DNA of 64,000 bases, from the NCBI RefSeq assembly GCF_002210095.1, contig NZ_AQQR01000001.1, positions 310,001-374,000 on the forward strand, read 5' to 3'. Origin of the DNA: Marinibacterium profundimaris. GTDB taxonomy: Bacteria > Pseudomonadota > Alphaproteobacteria > Rhodobacterales > Rhodobacteraceae. This document shows positions 33,701-43,723 of this stretch, one piece after another. Both the position numbers and the translations under genes were made by a program. The notes beneath the pieces are model-generated. The model did not search any database and had not been told where the DNA came from. It was given only the letters and a program-made list of their open reading frames with translations. Position 1 is the first letter of the stretch; each line of letters begins with the position of its first letter.

Positions 33701-35068
33701 TTACATCAGTTTGCGCCGGCGTGTCACCTGTATATCCAGATCCGTGATCTTCTTTCTCAGGGTATTTCGGTTGATCCCCAGAAGATCCGCGCATTTCGCC
33801 TGGTTTCCGCCGGTCGCATCCAGCGCGATCTCGATCAGCGGCAGTTCGACCTCGCGCAGGATGCGCGCGTAAAGGCCCGGAGGCGGCAGCAGGTTGCCGT
33901 GCAGATCGAAATAGCGGCGCAGGTGGCGGGCCACGGCGGCCGAAAGTTTCTCGGTGTTGTTGCCGCCAAGCGCGGGCTCCATCTCGGGCTGGGCGCCCAG
34001 GACCACCTCGACCTCGGAGCGGGCGATTTCCTCGGCCCGCGAGGTCAGGACAAGGCGGCGCACAGCGTTTTCCAGCTGACGCACGTTGCCGGGCCAAGAA
34101 TAGGCGCGGAACAGTTCGGCCGCCTCTTCGGACAGGACGCGTTTGGGCGCGCCCTCGCGTTCGGCCCGGGCCAGGAAATGTTCGGCCAAAAGCGGGATGT
34201 CGTCGACCCGCTCGCGCACCGCCGGCACGTGAATCGTGGCGCCCGACAGGCGATAATACAGGTCCTGGCGCATCTTGCCGGCGTCCATCGCCCCGGACAG
34301 GTCATGCTGCGAGGTCGCCATGAACCGCGGCGCGTGATCGCCGGGCGAATCCATCATGCGCACGATGCGGGCCTGGATCTCGTCCTCGACATCGCCGATC
34401 TCGTCGATCAGAAGCGTACCGCCCTTGACCCGCGCAAGCACCCGTGCCGGACCTTCGAGGTCGCGCAGATCAGCGCCCGTGACGGTGATGAAGGGCATGG
34501 TCCGGCGATCGCTGAAGTCGTGAATCGCCCGCGCGATCAAGGACTTGCCCGTCCCGCTTTCGCCGCAGATCAGCACCGGCAGATCGGTGTTCATCACCCG
34601 CGCCACCAGTCGGTAGAGCGATTGCATCACCTGCGTGCGCCCCACCAGAGGAAGCTCGTCCGGCCGGTCGACGATCTCGGCGCGCGGCTCGGTCGGGGTG
34701 CGGCGCTTCAGCTCCAGCGCCCGCGCGGTGCGTTTCATCAGGTCCGGCAGGTCGAAGGGCTTGGGCAGGTAATCGTAGGCTTCTGCCTCGGCCGCCTGGA
34801 TCGCGGTCATGATCGTGTTCTGGGCCGAGATCACGATGACCGGCAGCCCCGGCCGGTCCTGGGCGATTTTCGGCAGCATTTCCAGGCCGTTGCCATCCGG
34901 CATGACCACGTCCGAAATCACCACGTCGCCTTTGCCCTCGCCCACCCATCGCATCAGCGTGGTCAGCGAGGATGTCGCGTGAACCTTGCATCCGGCCCGG
35001 GTCAGGGCCTGGGTCAGAACGGTGCGGATGGTGCGGTCGTCATCTGCGACAAGGACGGTGCCGTCCAT
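33701..35068 (-). CDS. ntrC: Nitrogen regulator NtrC (sigma70-type, lacking GAFTGA)
   Basis: This 455-residue response regulator has a receiver domain with phospho-Asp in [11 protein letters not shown] (about residue 52), an AAA+ domain with Walker A GESGTGKS and Walker B LIDEIGD, and a Fis HTH ([20 protein letters not shown]). Between the two Walker motifs the loop that normally carries GAFTGA is deleted ([21 protein letters not shown]). The Rhodobacter capsulatus NtrC has the same deletion and is known to activate sigma70 RNA polymerase. It is co-transcribed with ntrB, 12 bp apart. Confidence 0.96.
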   Translation of the reverse strand: MDGTVLVADDDRTIRTVLTQALTRAGCKVHATSSLTTLMRWVGEGKGDVVISDVVMPDGNGLEMLPKIAQDRPGLPVIVISAQNTIMTAIQAAEAEAYDYLPKPFDLPDLMKRTARALELKRRTPTEPRAEIVDRPDELPLVGRTQVMQSLYRLVARVMNTDLPVLICGESGTGKSLIARAIHDFSDRRTMPFITVTGADLRDLEGPARVLARVKGGTLLIDEIGDVEDEIQARIVRMMDSPGDHAPRFMATSQHDLSGAMDAGKMRQDLYYRLSGATIHVPAVRERVDDIPLLAEHFLARAEREGAPKRVLSEEAAELFRAYSWPGNVRQLENAVRRLVLTSRAEEIARSEVEVVLGAQPEMEPALGGNNTEKLSAAVARHLRRYFDLHGNLLPPPGLYARILREVELPLIEIALDATGGNQAKCADLLGINRNTLRKKITDLDIQVTRRRKLM

Positions 35069-35080
35069 GGGGCTGTACTC

Positions 35081-36160
35081 CTAGTTTTGCTGTTCACGCA
35101 GTTCGCGGGGAACGCGCGGCAGGGATATGCGAAAGACCGTCTTGCCGGGCACCGAGGTGACCGAAATCCAGCCGTCGTGATCGGAAATGATCTTGGACAC
35201 CAGCGCGAGCCCGAGGCCTGTGCCGTTCTCGCGGCCCGACACGAAGGGATCGAAGATGTCGGCCTTGATCTTGTCGGGCAGGCCGGGCCCGTCGTCTATG
35301 ATCTCCACCTGCAGCGGCAGCGACTGGCCCGAGCCGTCCGAGCGCCGCAGGCGGAAGGAATGTTCGAAGTAGCTGTGGATGCGGATCGTGCCGCCCTTGG
35401 GATCGGCCGCCTCCGAGGCGTTCTTGAGCAGGTTCAGCACCACCTGCAGCAACTGGTCGGGGTCGCCGTAGGCCATCGGCAGCGACGGGTCGTAATCCTC
35501 GATGATCTTCATGTTCGCCCCGAAGCCCAGCAACGCGGACCGGCGCGCGCGGTCCAGCACGTCGTGGATGTTGACAGGTCGGAAATCCGGAGCGCTGAGG
35601 TTGCCGAACTGTTCGACCTGTTCCAGCAGCTTCACGATGCGCCGGCTTTCGGTGACGATTAAGTCCGTTAATTCAAGGTCTTCCGGGGAAAGGTTCATGC
35701 TGAGAAGCTGCGCGGCCCCGGTGATGCCCGCCAGCGGGTTCTTGATCTCGTGCGCCAGCATCTCGGCCATGCCGATCGCGGATTTGGCAGCGGATTTCAC
35801 CGAATGGCTCTGGGTCATGCGACCGGCAAGCTCGCGCGGCGAGATCAGCAGCAGCATGAAACCCGGCCGCCCGACCAGCGGCGCGATCTGCAGCGCGCAT
35901 TGCAGCGGCGCCTTGTTGCCGGAGCCCACGTCGATGTCGTTGACGAAAAGCGGCGTGCCGTTCAGCCGCGCGCGGTCGAACGCCTCTTCGATCGGCGCGT
36001 CGATCATCACCTGGTCCCAGACAGGCGTACCCTTCACCGCCTTGGAGGACGCGTTCAGGAAGCCTTCGGCGGCCGAGTTGATGTCCTCGATCCGGTCATC
36101 GGGATCGATGAGGAAGGCCGGCAGCGGGAGCGAGGCCCAGATTTCCGCGTCCTGGCTCAT
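35081..36160 (-). CDS. ntrB: Nitrogen-sensing histidine kinase NtrB
   Basis: This 359-residue cytoplasmic kinase/phosphatase controls NtrC under PII control. It has an N-terminal PAS domain (about residues 8-110), a HisKA with H-box LAHEIKNPLAGITGAAQLL and an HATPase_c with DDGPGLP and GTGLGLALVSKI. The start overlaps the dusB stop (ATGA). There are no transmembrane segments, as expected for GlnL/NtrB. Confidence 0.96.
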   Translation of the reverse strand: MSQDAEIWASLPLPAFLIDPDDRIEDINSAAEGFLNASSKAVKGTPVWDQVMIDAPIEEAFDRARLNGTPLFVNDIDVGSGNKAPLQCALQIAPLVGRPGFMLLLISPRELAGRMTQSHSVKSAAKSAIGMAEMLAHEIKNPLAGITGAAQLLSMNLSPEDLELTDLIVTESRRIVKLLEQVEQFGNLSAPDFRPVNIHDVLDRARRSALLGFGANMKIIEDYDPSLPMAYGDPDQLLQVVLNLLKNASEAADPKGGTIRIHSYFEHSFRLRRSDGSGQSLPLQVEIIDDGPGLPDKIKADIFDPFVSGRENGTGLGLALVSKIISDHDGWISVTSVPGKTVFRISLPRVPRELREQQN

Positions 36161-37143
36161 GCCGCCACCTGGTCTTCGGGGGTCAGCGCCCGCCCCAGCA
36201 GGCGCAGCACTTCGGCCGGATCCTTTGCCGTCAGCACGGCCCGCCGCGCCGCGGCGTCAGCGGTTCCGGCATGATCCATGTACCAGCCCAGGTGCTTGCG
36301 CGCTACGCGCACCCCCAGCTCTGGCCCGTAGAAATCCAGCATCGCTTCGTAATGTTCTGAAACCATGTCCAAAAGTCGGGATCCTTCAGGGATGTCCGGG
36401 GCCAGGGCCCCGAACAGGTTGTGAGCAATTTGCGCCAGCAGCCAGGGCTGGCCTTGCGCGCCGCGGCCGATCATGACCCCGGCGGCGCCGGACGCCGTCA
36501 GCGCCTGGCGCGCAGTGTCGGATCCGGTGATGTCGCCATTGGCGATGACTGGGACAGAGACCGCCTCGACCACCTCGGCGATGGCCGCCCAGTCGGCGCG
36601 GCCCTTGTAGAACTGGCACCGTGTACGGCCATGGATCGTGACCATCTTCACGCCCGCCGCCTCGGCCCGGGCCGCGAGCTGCGGCGCGTTGCGCAGGTCA
36701 TCGTCCCAGCCCAGCCGCGTCTTCAGCGTGACCGGCACCGCCACGGCCTCGACAACCGCCTCGATCAGGCGCAGCGCGTGGTCGGGCGTCTTCAGCAGGG
36801 CCGAGCCGGAATAGCCGTTGGTCACCCGCTTTGCCGGGCAGCCCATGTTGATATCGATCATCACGGCGCCCGAGCCTTCCAGCCAGCGCGCCGCCTCGGC
36901 CATCCAGTGCGCCTCGCGCCCGGCGATCTGCACGGCCGTGTTCTCCACGTTCATGCCCAGTTCGGCGCGTTCGCGCATCGCCGCCTTGGCCTGGACCATC
37001 TCCTGGCTTGCGACCATTTCACTCACCACCAGCCCCGCGCCGAAGCGCGCGACCAGGTCGCGAAACGGACGATCCGTGATTCCCGCCATCGGAGCGAGAA
37101 AGACAGGTGGTGACAATGGCTTGCCTGCGTTGAGAACGGTCAC
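36157..37143 (-). CDS. dusB: tRNA-dihydrouridine synthase (NifR3/DusB)
   Basis: This 328-residue FMN enzyme reduces specific uridines of tRNA. The TIM-barrel signature LAPMAGITDRPFRDLVARFG is at residues 16-36, the catalytic Cys lies in NMGCPAKRV (about residue 100), and the FMN/tRNA motif is IHGRTRCQFY. It is the historic nifR3 gene, first in the ntrBC operon as in Rhodobacter capsulatus. The GTG start at 37143 is divergent from ispDF. Translational overlap with ntrB ties its expression to nitrogen regulation. Confidence 0.95.
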   Translation of the reverse strand: MTVLNAGKPLSPPVFLAPMAGITDRPFRDLVARFGAGLVVSEMVASQEMVQAKAAMRERAELGMNVENTAVQIAGREAHWMAEAARWLEGSGAVMIDINMGCPAKRVTNGYSGSALLKTPDHALRLIEAVVEAVAVPVTLKTRLGWDDDLRNAPQLAARAEAAGVKMVTIHGRTRCQFYKGRADWAAIAEVVEAVSVPVIANGDITGSDTARQALTASGAAGVMIGRGAQGQPWLLAQIAHNLFGALAPDIPEGSRLLDMVSEHYEAMLDFYGPELGVRVARKHLGWYMDHAGTADAAARRAVLTAKDPAEVLRLLGRALTPEDQVAA

Positions 37144-37324
37144 TTGATTAAACCTTGTGCACGTTTTCCCCTGCTATAGAGATTACGGGAAACGCTCAAT
37201 GTTTCACGCGCCTCCAGCTGCCCGCTTTCGAAGCTATGCCCTAAATTTGAGCACCGGAATGTGAAGATTGCGTCATAGCCCGGCTGGGCCTATGAACGCG
37301 GTCGGCCGGAATGGAGGGCCTGAC

Positions 37325-38473
37325 GTGACCAAATGTGCCGCGCTGATCGTCGCTGCCGGACGCGGCACCCGCGCGGGCGGCGGCGTTCCGAAGCAATGGC
37401 GCGACCTGGCCGGGCGCCGGGTGATCGACCATACGCTGGCCGCCTTCGCCGCGTCGGATCGTGTCGGGCGGATCTGCCTGGTGCTGCATCCCGACGACAT
37501 GGGCGAGGCCAAGGCCTTTCGCAAGGCAGGTCACCTGGTGGCCACGGGCGGTGCCAGCCGGTCGGGTTCGGTGAAGGCGGGTCTCGATGCGCTGGCGGTC
37601 GGCCCCGACGGCCCGCCGGACCGGGTGCTGATCCACGACGCGGCGCGGCCCTGCGTGAGCCCGGCGCTGATCGCCGCGGTGGCGCAGGCGCTGGACACGG
37701 CACAGGGCGCGGCGCCCGCGCTCGAGGTGACGGATGCGCTCTGGACCGGGGCGGAAGGGCGGGTGACGGGAACCCGGGAGCGCGCAGGATTGTTTCGTGC
37801 ACAGACGCCCCAGGGCTTCCACTTTGCCGCGATCCGCGCGGCGCATCGCACCCACCCTGCCGAGGCGGCCGATGACGTGGAGGTCGCCCGCGCCGCGGGA
37901 CTGGACGTCCGGATCGTTCCGGGCGAAGAGCGCAACATGAAGGTCACGCGGCCCGAAGATTTCGCGCGGGCCTGTAAACTGCTGGAAGGTCACATGGATA
38001 TTCGCACGGGCAACGGGTTCGACGTGCATCGCTTCGGACCGGGCGATCACGTGACACTTTGCGGGGTGCGCCTGCCCCACGGCCGCGGGCTGCAGGGGCA
38101 TTCGGATGCCGATGTCGGAATGCATGCGGTGACCGACGCGATCTACGGCGCGTTGGCGATGGGCGACATCGGGCAGCATTTTCCGCCGACGGATCCGCAG
38201 TGGAAGGGCGCCGAAAGCCACATCTTCCTGCGCCACGCGGTGAACCTGGCCGCCGAACACGGCTTCACCATCACCCATGCCGATTGCACGCTGATCTGCG
38301 AAAGGCCCAAGATCGGCCCCCATGCGCAGGAGATGCGCACGGTGATGGCCGGGATCATGGGGGTCGGGGTCGACCGGATCTCGGTCAAGGCAACCACCTC
38401 CGAGAGGCTGGGCTTCACCGGTCGGGAAGAAGGTATCGCGGCGCTCGCCACCGCGACGCTGGTGCGCACATGA
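37325..38473 (+). CDS. ispDF: Bifunctional IspD/IspF
   Basis: This 382-residue fusion catalyses two steps of the non-mevalonate isoprenoid pathway. Residues 1-220 are the cytidylyltransferase ([30 protein letters not shown]). From about residue 224 ([20 protein letters not shown]) it is MECDP-synthase with metal ligands in DVHRF, SDADV and the His in [14 protein letters not shown]. Fusion is the usual state in alphaproteobacteria. The GTG at 37325 is chosen because GGAGG at 37314-37318 is spaced 6 nt away. It overlaps pgpA. Confidence 0.97.
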   Translation: MTKCAALIVAAGRGTRAGGGVPKQWRDLAGRRVIDHTLAAFAASDRVGRICLVLHPDDMGEAKAFRKAGHLVATGGASRSGSVKAGLDALAVGPDGPPDRVLIHDAARPCVSPALIAAVAQALDTAQGAAPALEVTDALWTGAEGRVTGTRERAGLFRAQTPQGFHFAAIRAAHRTHPAEAADDVEVARAAGLDVRIVPGEERNMKVTRPEDFARACKLLEGHMDIRTGNGFDVHRFGPGDHVTLCGVRLPHGRGLQGHSDADVGMHAVTDAIYGALAMGDIGQHFPPTDPQWKGAESHIFLRHAVNLAAEHGFTITHADCTLICERPKIGPHAQEMRTVMAGIMGVGVDRISVKATTSERLGFTGREEGIAALATATLVRT

Positions 38474-38970
38474 GACAATTGGCACGGCTGATCGCCACCG
38501 TCGGCGGGCTGGGATACCTCAAGCCCGCGCCCGGCACCTGGGCGTCGCTGGCGGCGCTGCCGCTGGCCTGGGCGCTGCATGTCTGGGGCGGCTTCCCGTT
38601 GCTTGCCGGGGCGACGCTGCTGGCGGCCGTCGGCGGCTACTGGGCATCGTCGGTGATGGTTGGCGAAGACCGGATCAAGGATCCGCCCGAGATCGTCATC
38701 GACGAGGTCGCCGGCCAGTGGCTCGCGCTTTGGGCGATCTCCTGCCCGGCCTGGCTGCACGGGATCGAGATCGCCGCGCTCTGGCCAGGCTGGATCTCGG
38801 CCTTCGTGCTGTTTCGGTTCTTCGACATCCTGAAACCCGGCCCCATCGGCTGGGCCGACCGGCGCGGAGGCGCCTCGGGCGTAATGATGGACGACCTGTT
38901 CGCCGGGATCGCCGCCGGCGCCGGCACCCTGTTGCTTGCCGGGCTGGCGCATGGGATCCTTGGCCTATGA
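38470..38970 (+). CDS. pgpA: Phosphatidylglycerophosphatase A
   Basis: This 166-residue membrane enzyme dephosphorylates phosphatidylglycerophosphate. The family motifs are [16 protein letters not shown] at the N-terminus, the acidic site [17 protein letters not shown] (about residues 70-86), [17 protein letters not shown] and a C-terminal [10 protein letters not shown]. It has about four TM helices. It overlaps ispDF by 4 bp and pncC by 4 bp, so a single operon is certain. Confidence 0.95.
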   Translation: MRQLARLIATVGGLGYLKPAPGTWASLAALPLAWALHVWGGFPLLAGATLLAAVGGYWASSVMVGEDRIKDPPEIVIDEVAGQWLALWAISCPAWLHGIEIAALWPGWISAFVLFRFFDILKPGPIGWADRRGGASGVMMDDLFAGIAAGAGTLLLAGLAHGILGL

Positions 38971-39440
38971 CCGTGACAGAGCTTCTTCAGGCCGCGCGCG
39001 AGGCCGGCGTGATGATCGCCACCGCCGAAAGCTGCACCGGCGGCATGGTCGTGGCGGCGCTGACCGAGGTGCCCGGCTCCTCCGACGTGGTGGACCGGGG
39101 CTTCGTCACCTATTCCAACGCGGCCAAGCAGGACATGCTTGGCGTGCAGCCGGGCACGCTGGCCACCCATGGCGCGGTGTCCGAGGATGTCGCGGCCGAG
39201 ATGGCGATGGGCGCGCTGATGCGGTCCCAGGCGCGGCTGGCCGTGTCGATCACCGGCATCGCCGGCCCCGGCGGGTCCGAGTTCAAGCCCGAGGGCCGGG
39301 TCTGTTTCGGCCTCGCCGTGAAGGACCAGCCGGTGCAGGCGGAAACCGTTGAGTTCGGCGCCCTGGGCCGGGCCAAGGTGCGCGAAGCGGCACGGGATCA
39401 CGCTCTGGCGCTGCTCGCCTCGGCGCTCAGCCCGCGATAA
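38967..39440 (+). CDS. pncC: Nicotinamide-nucleotide amidohydrolase (CinA C-terminal domain type)
   Basis: This 157-residue stand-alone CinA C-terminal domain deamidates NMN in pyridine-nucleotide recycling. The conserved ATAESCTGGMV (about residues 18-28, catalytic Ser and Thr), VTYSNAAKQDMLGV and SITGIAGPGG are all present. It is the third gene of the ispDF operon, and its 3' end overlaps the convergent MmgE/PrpD gene by 14 bp. Confidence 0.93.
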   Translation: MTVTELLQAAREAGVMIATAESCTGGMVVAALTEVPGSSDVVDRGFVTYSNAAKQDMLGVQPGTLATHGAVSEDVAAEMAMGALMRSQARLAVSITGIAGPGGSEFKPEGRVCFGLAVKDQPVQAETVEFGALGRAKVREAARDHALALLASALSPR

Positions 39441-40722
39441 GCGCACCCAGCTCCGCCGCCGCGACATCCCCCTCGATCGCCCGGCGCAGAGGCGTCAGCC
39501 TCTCCTCGCCCAGCAGCGCCCCGGCCTTGGACAGGATCCGGTCGCGCCGCGCCTCGATCGGCAGCGGCGCGTCAAGGTCATGCGCGGCCTCCATCCGGTG
39601 GCCATTCTTCAGCACCACCTCCAGCCGCGCCTGCATCTCGGACAGGCCGGCATCCTCCTGCACCCGGATCCGGTCGCGCAGTTCGATCACGCGGGGATCG
39701 GCACAGGTCGCGCCCGAGAAGCTCTCAAGCTTCGCCGTGTCGTGGCCCGTGGCCGCCATGGCCAGCGCCACGCGGTAGCTGAACTTTGCGCCCAGCCCGG
39801 TGTCCGGCGCCGGCTGGTTGCAGACCGACATCCAGCGCGGATGGGTGTGCACGATCAGATCGGCGATCTCGGGCGCGGCCACGTCGACCTCGCGCAGGGC
39901 CTCAAGCGCGGCATGAAGCCCGTGGCAGCAGGCGTGGAACTTGTGGCTGACGCTTTCGAAGATCCAGGTCTCGCCCAGCCCCTCCAGCGCCGGGCCGTGC
40001 TGTTCCTGCCCGTGATGCGTGGCGCCAAAGCCGAAGGGCCCGTCCAGCGCAAGCGGATCCGAGGTAAAGCCCCGCGCCACCAGCTGCGCGCTTTCCACCC
40101 CGCAGCGTGCCGCCAGCCCGGCGTTCAGCGGCTTGCCCATGGTCCCGAACTGCGCCTTCAGCCCCGCCGCCTGCGTCGCGGCCAGACCCAGCGCCTGCGC
40201 CATGGCGCCCTCGTCCAGACCCAGCAGCCGCCCGGCCGCCGCACAAGCGCCGAAGGCCCCGGCCGTGGCGGTCTGGTGAAAGCCCACCTGGTAATGATCG
40301 CGCCCCAGCCACAGACCGACGCGGATCGACAGTTCCATGCCCACCAGCGCCGCCTCGATCACCTGCGACAGCTGTGCGCAATGCGCCTCGCCCACGGCCA
40401 GCGCGGCGGGAAAGACGGCAACGGACGGATGACCGATATTGGCGAAATGGGTGTCGTCGTAATCCAGCGCATGAGAGGTCGCGCCGTTCAGCCAGGCCGC
40501 ATCGCGCGGCGGCAGCCCGTGACCATAGCCGAACCCGTGGGCCGCCCCCTGCCCGGCTTCCTCGGCCAGCATGCCTCTCAGCAGCACGGCGACCTCTTCG
40601 CCGGTCCCGGCAAGGCCCACGGCGAGCCAGTCGAGCGCGCTCAGACAGGCGACATCAAGAGCGTCGGCAGAGGGGGTCGCGGAAACGGCGAAGCGGGCCA
40701 GGGGCGGAACGATGCGAGTCAT
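39427..40722 (-). CDS. MmgE/PrpD family protein
   Basis: This 431-residue protein is related to 2-methylcitrate dehydratase PrpD and cis-aconitate decarboxylase. Family segments include ALDWLAVGLAGTGEEV near the N-terminus, NGATSHALDYDDTHFANIGHPS (about 75-95) and FHACCHGLHAAL (about 255-266). No prpB/prpC genes are adjacent, so methylcitrate activity is not implied; many members act on other hydroxyacids. The start at 40722 (MTRIVPPLARFAV) matches the family N-terminus better than the upstream ATG at 40773; neither has a good ribosome-binding site. Confidence 0.87.
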   Translation of the reverse strand: MTRIVPPLARFAVSATPSADALDVACLSALDWLAVGLAGTGEEVAVLLRGMLAEEAGQGAAHGFGYGHGLPPRDAAWLNGATSHALDYDDTHFANIGHPSVAVFPAALAVGEAHCAQLSQVIEAALVGMELSIRVGLWLGRDHYQVGFHQTATAGAFGACAAAGRLLGLDEGAMAQALGLAATQAAGLKAQFGTMGKPLNAGLAARCGVESAQLVARGFTSDPLALDGPFGFGATHHGQEQHGPALEGLGETWIFESVSHKFHACCHGLHAALEALREVDVAAPEIADLIVHTHPRWMSVCNQPAPDTGLGAKFSYRVALAMAATGHDTAKLESFSGATCADPRVIELRDRIRVQEDAGLSEMQARLEVVLKNGHRMEAAHDLDAPLPIEARRDRILSKAGALLGEERLTPLRRAIEGDVAAAELGALIAG

Positions 40723-40827
40723 GGGCAAAGCGTAATCCGCCGCGCCCAGGGGCGGAAGCGCCAAGCGCGTCATCAGCCGCCCAGGATCCAGGGCGCCGCC
40801 GCGCGTGGCAGCGCCGGCTGTCCGTCC

Positions 40828-41271
40828 TCAGCCGTAGAGTTCCTGGGCCCGCCGCTCGAAGGCGCGCACGATCCGCAGCATCGCCTCGTTGAAGACCACC
40901 CCGATCAGCCGCTGCAGCACCGCGTTGCGGAACTCGAAATCCACGTGGAAGGACACCTCGCAGCCCTCGCCGGCATCGGCGAAGGCCCAGTTCGACTTCA
41001 TGTACTTGAACGGCCCGTCCAGGTATTCGGTGTCGATCTTCATGTCCTCGGGCATCAGCGTCACGCGGCTGCCGAACTTCTCGCGGAACACCTTGAAGCT
41101 GATGACCAGATCCGCCTCCATGACCTCGACCGTGCCTTCACGATCACGCGACCGGATGCGCGCGGCGGCGCACCAGGGCAGGAATTGCGGATAGGCCTCG
41201 ACATCCGCCACCAGGTCGTACATCTGCTGCGCCGTATAGGGCAGGCTCCGGGTTTCCGAATGTTTCGGCAT
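40828..41271 (-). CDS. RatA/Coq10-like START-domain protein
   Basis: This 147-residue protein is a polyketide cyclase/START fold protein. It starts MPKHSETRSLPYTAQQMYDL and has the family segments VEAYPQFLPWC (about residues 26-36) and FHVDFEFRNAVLQRLIG. Bacterial members are named RatA (a toxin reported to block 70S ribosome assembly in E. coli), while mitochondrial Coq10 binds ubiquinone; in alphaproteobacteria the quinone-chaperone role is more plausible. There is no antitoxin-like partner (RatB) beside it. Confidence 0.88.
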   Translation of the reverse strand: MPKHSETRSLPYTAQQMYDLVADVEAYPQFLPWCAAARIRSRDREGTVEVMEADLVISFKVFREKFGSRVTLMPEDMKIDTEYLDGPFKYMKSNWAFADAGEGCEVSFHVDFEFRNAVLQRLIGVVFNEAMLRIVRAFERRAQELYG

Positions 41272-41368
41272 GGTTACAGGCTCGGCCTCGTCATCAGGTT
41301 GCGGCACTCTCACGGGTGACAGTGGCGCGTGATGTCGTATGCTCAGGACGAAAGATCAAGGGGGCGGA

Positions 41369-41908
41369 ATGACCGACCGGGCTTACGTGATTGACGAAAT
41401 GATCTCGGCCAAGGCGATTGCCGCCCGGATCGAGGCATTGGCGAAAGAGATCGAAACCACCTATGCCGGCACGCAAAAGCTGGTGGTGGTCGGGCTTTTG
41501 CGCGGCTCGTTCATCTTCATCGCCGATCTGGTGCGCGAGCTTGGCCTGCCGGTCGAGGTCGATTTCCTCGAAGTATCGTCCTATGGCGATGCCATGGAAT
41601 CAAGCCGTGAGGTCCGCATCATCAAGGACCTGCGCGGCCAGATCGAAGGGCGCGATGTGCTTGTGGTCGAGGATATCGTCGACACCGGGCACACGCTGAA
41701 TCACGTGATGAACCTGCTGCGCTCGCGCCTGCCGGCGCGGCTGATGTCCATCGCCCTTCTCGACAAGCCCTCGCGCCGCGAGGTGGATTTCCGCGCCGAC
41801 TGGATCGGGTTCGAAATCCCGGACAAGTTCGTCGTGGGCTACGGCATCGACTTTGCCCAGCACAACCGGAACCTCGCCCATATCGGCTCGGTCCGGTTCA
41901 CCGAATAG
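41369..41908 (+). CDS. hpt: Hypoxanthine phosphoribosyltransferase
   Basis: This 179-residue purine salvage enzyme has the PRPP loop [16 protein letters not shown] (about residues 98-113) and the flexible loop region [15 protein letters not shown], followed by [27 protein letters not shown]. It converts hypoxanthine/guanine plus PRPP to nucleotide. The ATG at 41369 has GGGGGCGG upstream. It is divergent from the RatA-like gene and is followed by a weak terminator. Confidence 0.95.
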   Translation: MTDRAYVIDEMISAKAIAARIEALAKEIETTYAGTQKLVVVGLLRGSFIFIADLVRELGLPVEVDFLEVSSYGDAMESSREVRIIKDLRGQIEGRDVLVVEDIVDTGHTLNHVMNLLRSRLPARLMSIALLDKPSRREVDFRADWIGFEIPDKFVVGYGIDFAQHNRNLAHIGSVRFTE

Positions 41909-41927
41909 GCGATTCGCCCAACTTTTT
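41908..41927 (+). terminator. Weak intrinsic terminator after hpt
   Basis: GGCG-ATT-CGCC (41908-41918), starting in the stop codon, is followed by CAAC and TTTTT (41923-41927). The stem has only 4 bp, so confidence is modest. Confidence 0.35.
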
Positions 41928-42102
41928 GCCCCGTCTTTACCGTCATCCCTTCCCGCGCCGGGCTGTTCCGTCCGACAGCCATCACAATCGCGAAGTACCC
42001 GTCCGCCCGGTTCCCTGCCCGGACCCTGTAGGTTTATGCTGACCGAAGGGACACCGGAAAGGGTCGCTCCAGTTCGCCATTGCAAGCCAACAAGAGTTTG
42101 AC

Positions 42103-42993
42103 ATGATTACACTTCTTCGCTGGACGCTCATCCTGGGGCTGATCGTCGGCGCCGCGGCCTTCGTCACAAGACCCCAGCGCGTAGACCCCGGCGTTTACTC
42201 CGGACTAACGCCCGACCCCGAGAATGGCGCACTGGTCTTCCACGCCTCCGGCTGCGCCTCCTGCCACACTGACCCGGCCGCCGAAGCCGATGAGCCCGGC
42301 GCGCCGCCGGTGCTGTCGGGCGGCTATCGAATCGAAAGCCCCTTCGGCACCTTCGTGGCCCCCAACATCACCCCGTCCGAGGCCGGCATCGCCGGCTGGA
42401 CCGAGGTCGACCTCGCAAATGCCATGGTGAAAGGCACATCCCCCGGCGGCGCCAATTATTACCCGGCCTTCCCTTACACCACCTACACCCGCATGACGCC
42501 GCAGGACGTCGTGGACCTGAAGGCCTATCTCGACACCCTGCCCGCCTCGGACACGGTGGCACCAGAGCACGAGCTGAGCTTCCCCTTCACCCTGCGCCGC
42601 GGCCTCGCGCTGTGGAAATGGCTCAACCTCGACGCGGATTGGGTGCTGACCGATGCCGCGACGCCCCAGGTCGAACGCGGCCGCTACCTTGTCGAGGCGA
42701 TGGGCCATTGCGCCGAATGCCACACGCCGCGCGACGTGACCGGCGGGCTGGACCGCAAGGCCTGGCTGACCGGCGCGCCTAACCCTACGGGACAGGGCCG
42801 CATTCCCGGCATCACCCCTGGTCAGCTCGACTGGTCGGAAAGCGACATCGCCTATTACCTCGAAAGCGGCTTCACCCCGGATTACGACAGCGCTGGCGGT
42901 GACATGGCGCAGGTGGTGGCCAACCTGGCCCGGATCCCGGCCGAGGATCGCGCCGCCATCGCGGCCTATCTCAAGGCTCTGCCGGCGCCGTAA
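42103..42993 (+). CDS. Membrane-anchored diheme c-type cytochrome
   Basis: This 296-residue protein has an N-terminal TM anchor (LRWTLILGLIVGAAAFV, residues 5-21) and two haem c sites, CASCH (about residues 52-56) and CAECH (about 204-208). Each lies in its own cytochrome c domain, with Met candidates downstream. Such proteins feed electrons from periplasmic dehydrogenases (alcohol, sugar or gluconate type) to the respiratory chain. No dehydrogenase gene is adjacent, so the partner is unknown. It converges on and overlaps the lysE-family gene by 23 bp. Confidence 0.9.
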   Translation: MITLLRWTLILGLIVGAAAFVTRPQRVDPGVYSGLTPDPENGALVFHASGCASCHTDPAAEADEPGAPPVLSGGYRIESPFGTFVAPNITPSEAGIAGWTEVDLANAMVKGTSPGGANYYPAFPYTTYTRMTPQDVVDLKAYLDTLPASDTVAPEHELSFPFTLRRGLALWKWLNLDADWVLTDAATPQVERGRYLVEAMGHCAECHTPRDVTGGLDRKAWLTGAPNPTGQGRIPGITPGQLDWSESDIAYYLESGFTPDYDSAGGDMAQVVANLARIPAEDRAAIAAYLKALPAP

Positions 42994-43591
42994 GCGGCCC
43001 GGACAGCTGCGCATAAAGCGCCAGCCCGACAACCATCAGCATCGCCAGTGCCATGGCGATGTTGATCCCGCGCTGGATCCCTGGATCCAGCTCCAGCCGC
43101 CGCAGCGTCACCCCGGCCCAAAGCCAGGCCAGGTGGATCGGGATCCAGAGCGCATTGAAAATCAGGAGCTTGACCAGAACCTCCGTCCCCGGCGCCTGCG
43201 GCAGGAAGGGAAAGCCGAAGAACAGCGTCGACGACACGACATAGGCCTTCGGATTGATCGGCTGCAGCGCGAGCCCGTTCCAGAAGCCCGGCGCGCGGTC
43301 TGCATGGATAAAGGCGATCTTCGATCCCGCCAGCGCGATTTTCAGAGCCAGGTAGAGAAGGTAGGCGGTGGAGGCGAAGACCAGGACGCCCCGCAGCCCC
43401 GGCACCGCCAGAACCACCGCGGCCACGCCCGAGATCACCAGCCCCGAGACCAGCGCATTCCCGACGAAGAGCCCGCCGACATAGGCCAGCCCTGCGCGAT
43501 AGCCGAATCCCGATCCGACCCCGGCGGCCGACAAGACCCCCGGCCCGGGCGTGATGATCAGAAAGAGAACGGCAAGGGCAAATTCGAACAC
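42971..43591 (-). CDS. LysE/RhtB-family amino-acid exporter
   Basis: This 206-residue inner-membrane protein has about six TM helices. The family signature TPGPGVLSAAGVGSGFGYRAG (residues 14-34) and the central NPKAYVVSSTLFFGF are clear. Members export amino acids such as lysine, threonine or homoserine lactone, and the substrate cannot be told from the sequence. An upstream extension to 43652 lacks a better start. Confidence 0.9.
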   Translation of the reverse strand: MFEFALAVLFLIITPGPGVLSAAGVGSGFGYRAGLAYVGGLFVGNALVSGLVISGVAAVVLAVPGLRGVLVFASTAYLLYLALKIALAGSKIAFIHADRAPGFWNGLALQPINPKAYVVSSTLFFGFPFLPQAPGTEVLVKLLIFNALWIPIHLAWLWAGVTLRRLELDPGIQRGINIAMALAMLMVVGLALYAQLSGPLTAPAEP

Positions 43592-43723
43592 GCAACAAGG
43601 CGTAGCAAGTGCCGGTCACACGCGCAATAAATGCCGGTTGCCGCGCGGGCAAGATGCAGGTCGTCTCCCGACCCTCTGCCTTGTGCGGGGTGCGCGGCCG
43701 AGGGCCAGCGACGACATGCGCTC

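Noticed and set aside
40828-41271. RatAB toxin-antitoxin system
   Set aside because: No RatB-like partner is adjacent, and alphaproteobacterial members are more plausibly Coq10-like quinone-binding proteins.
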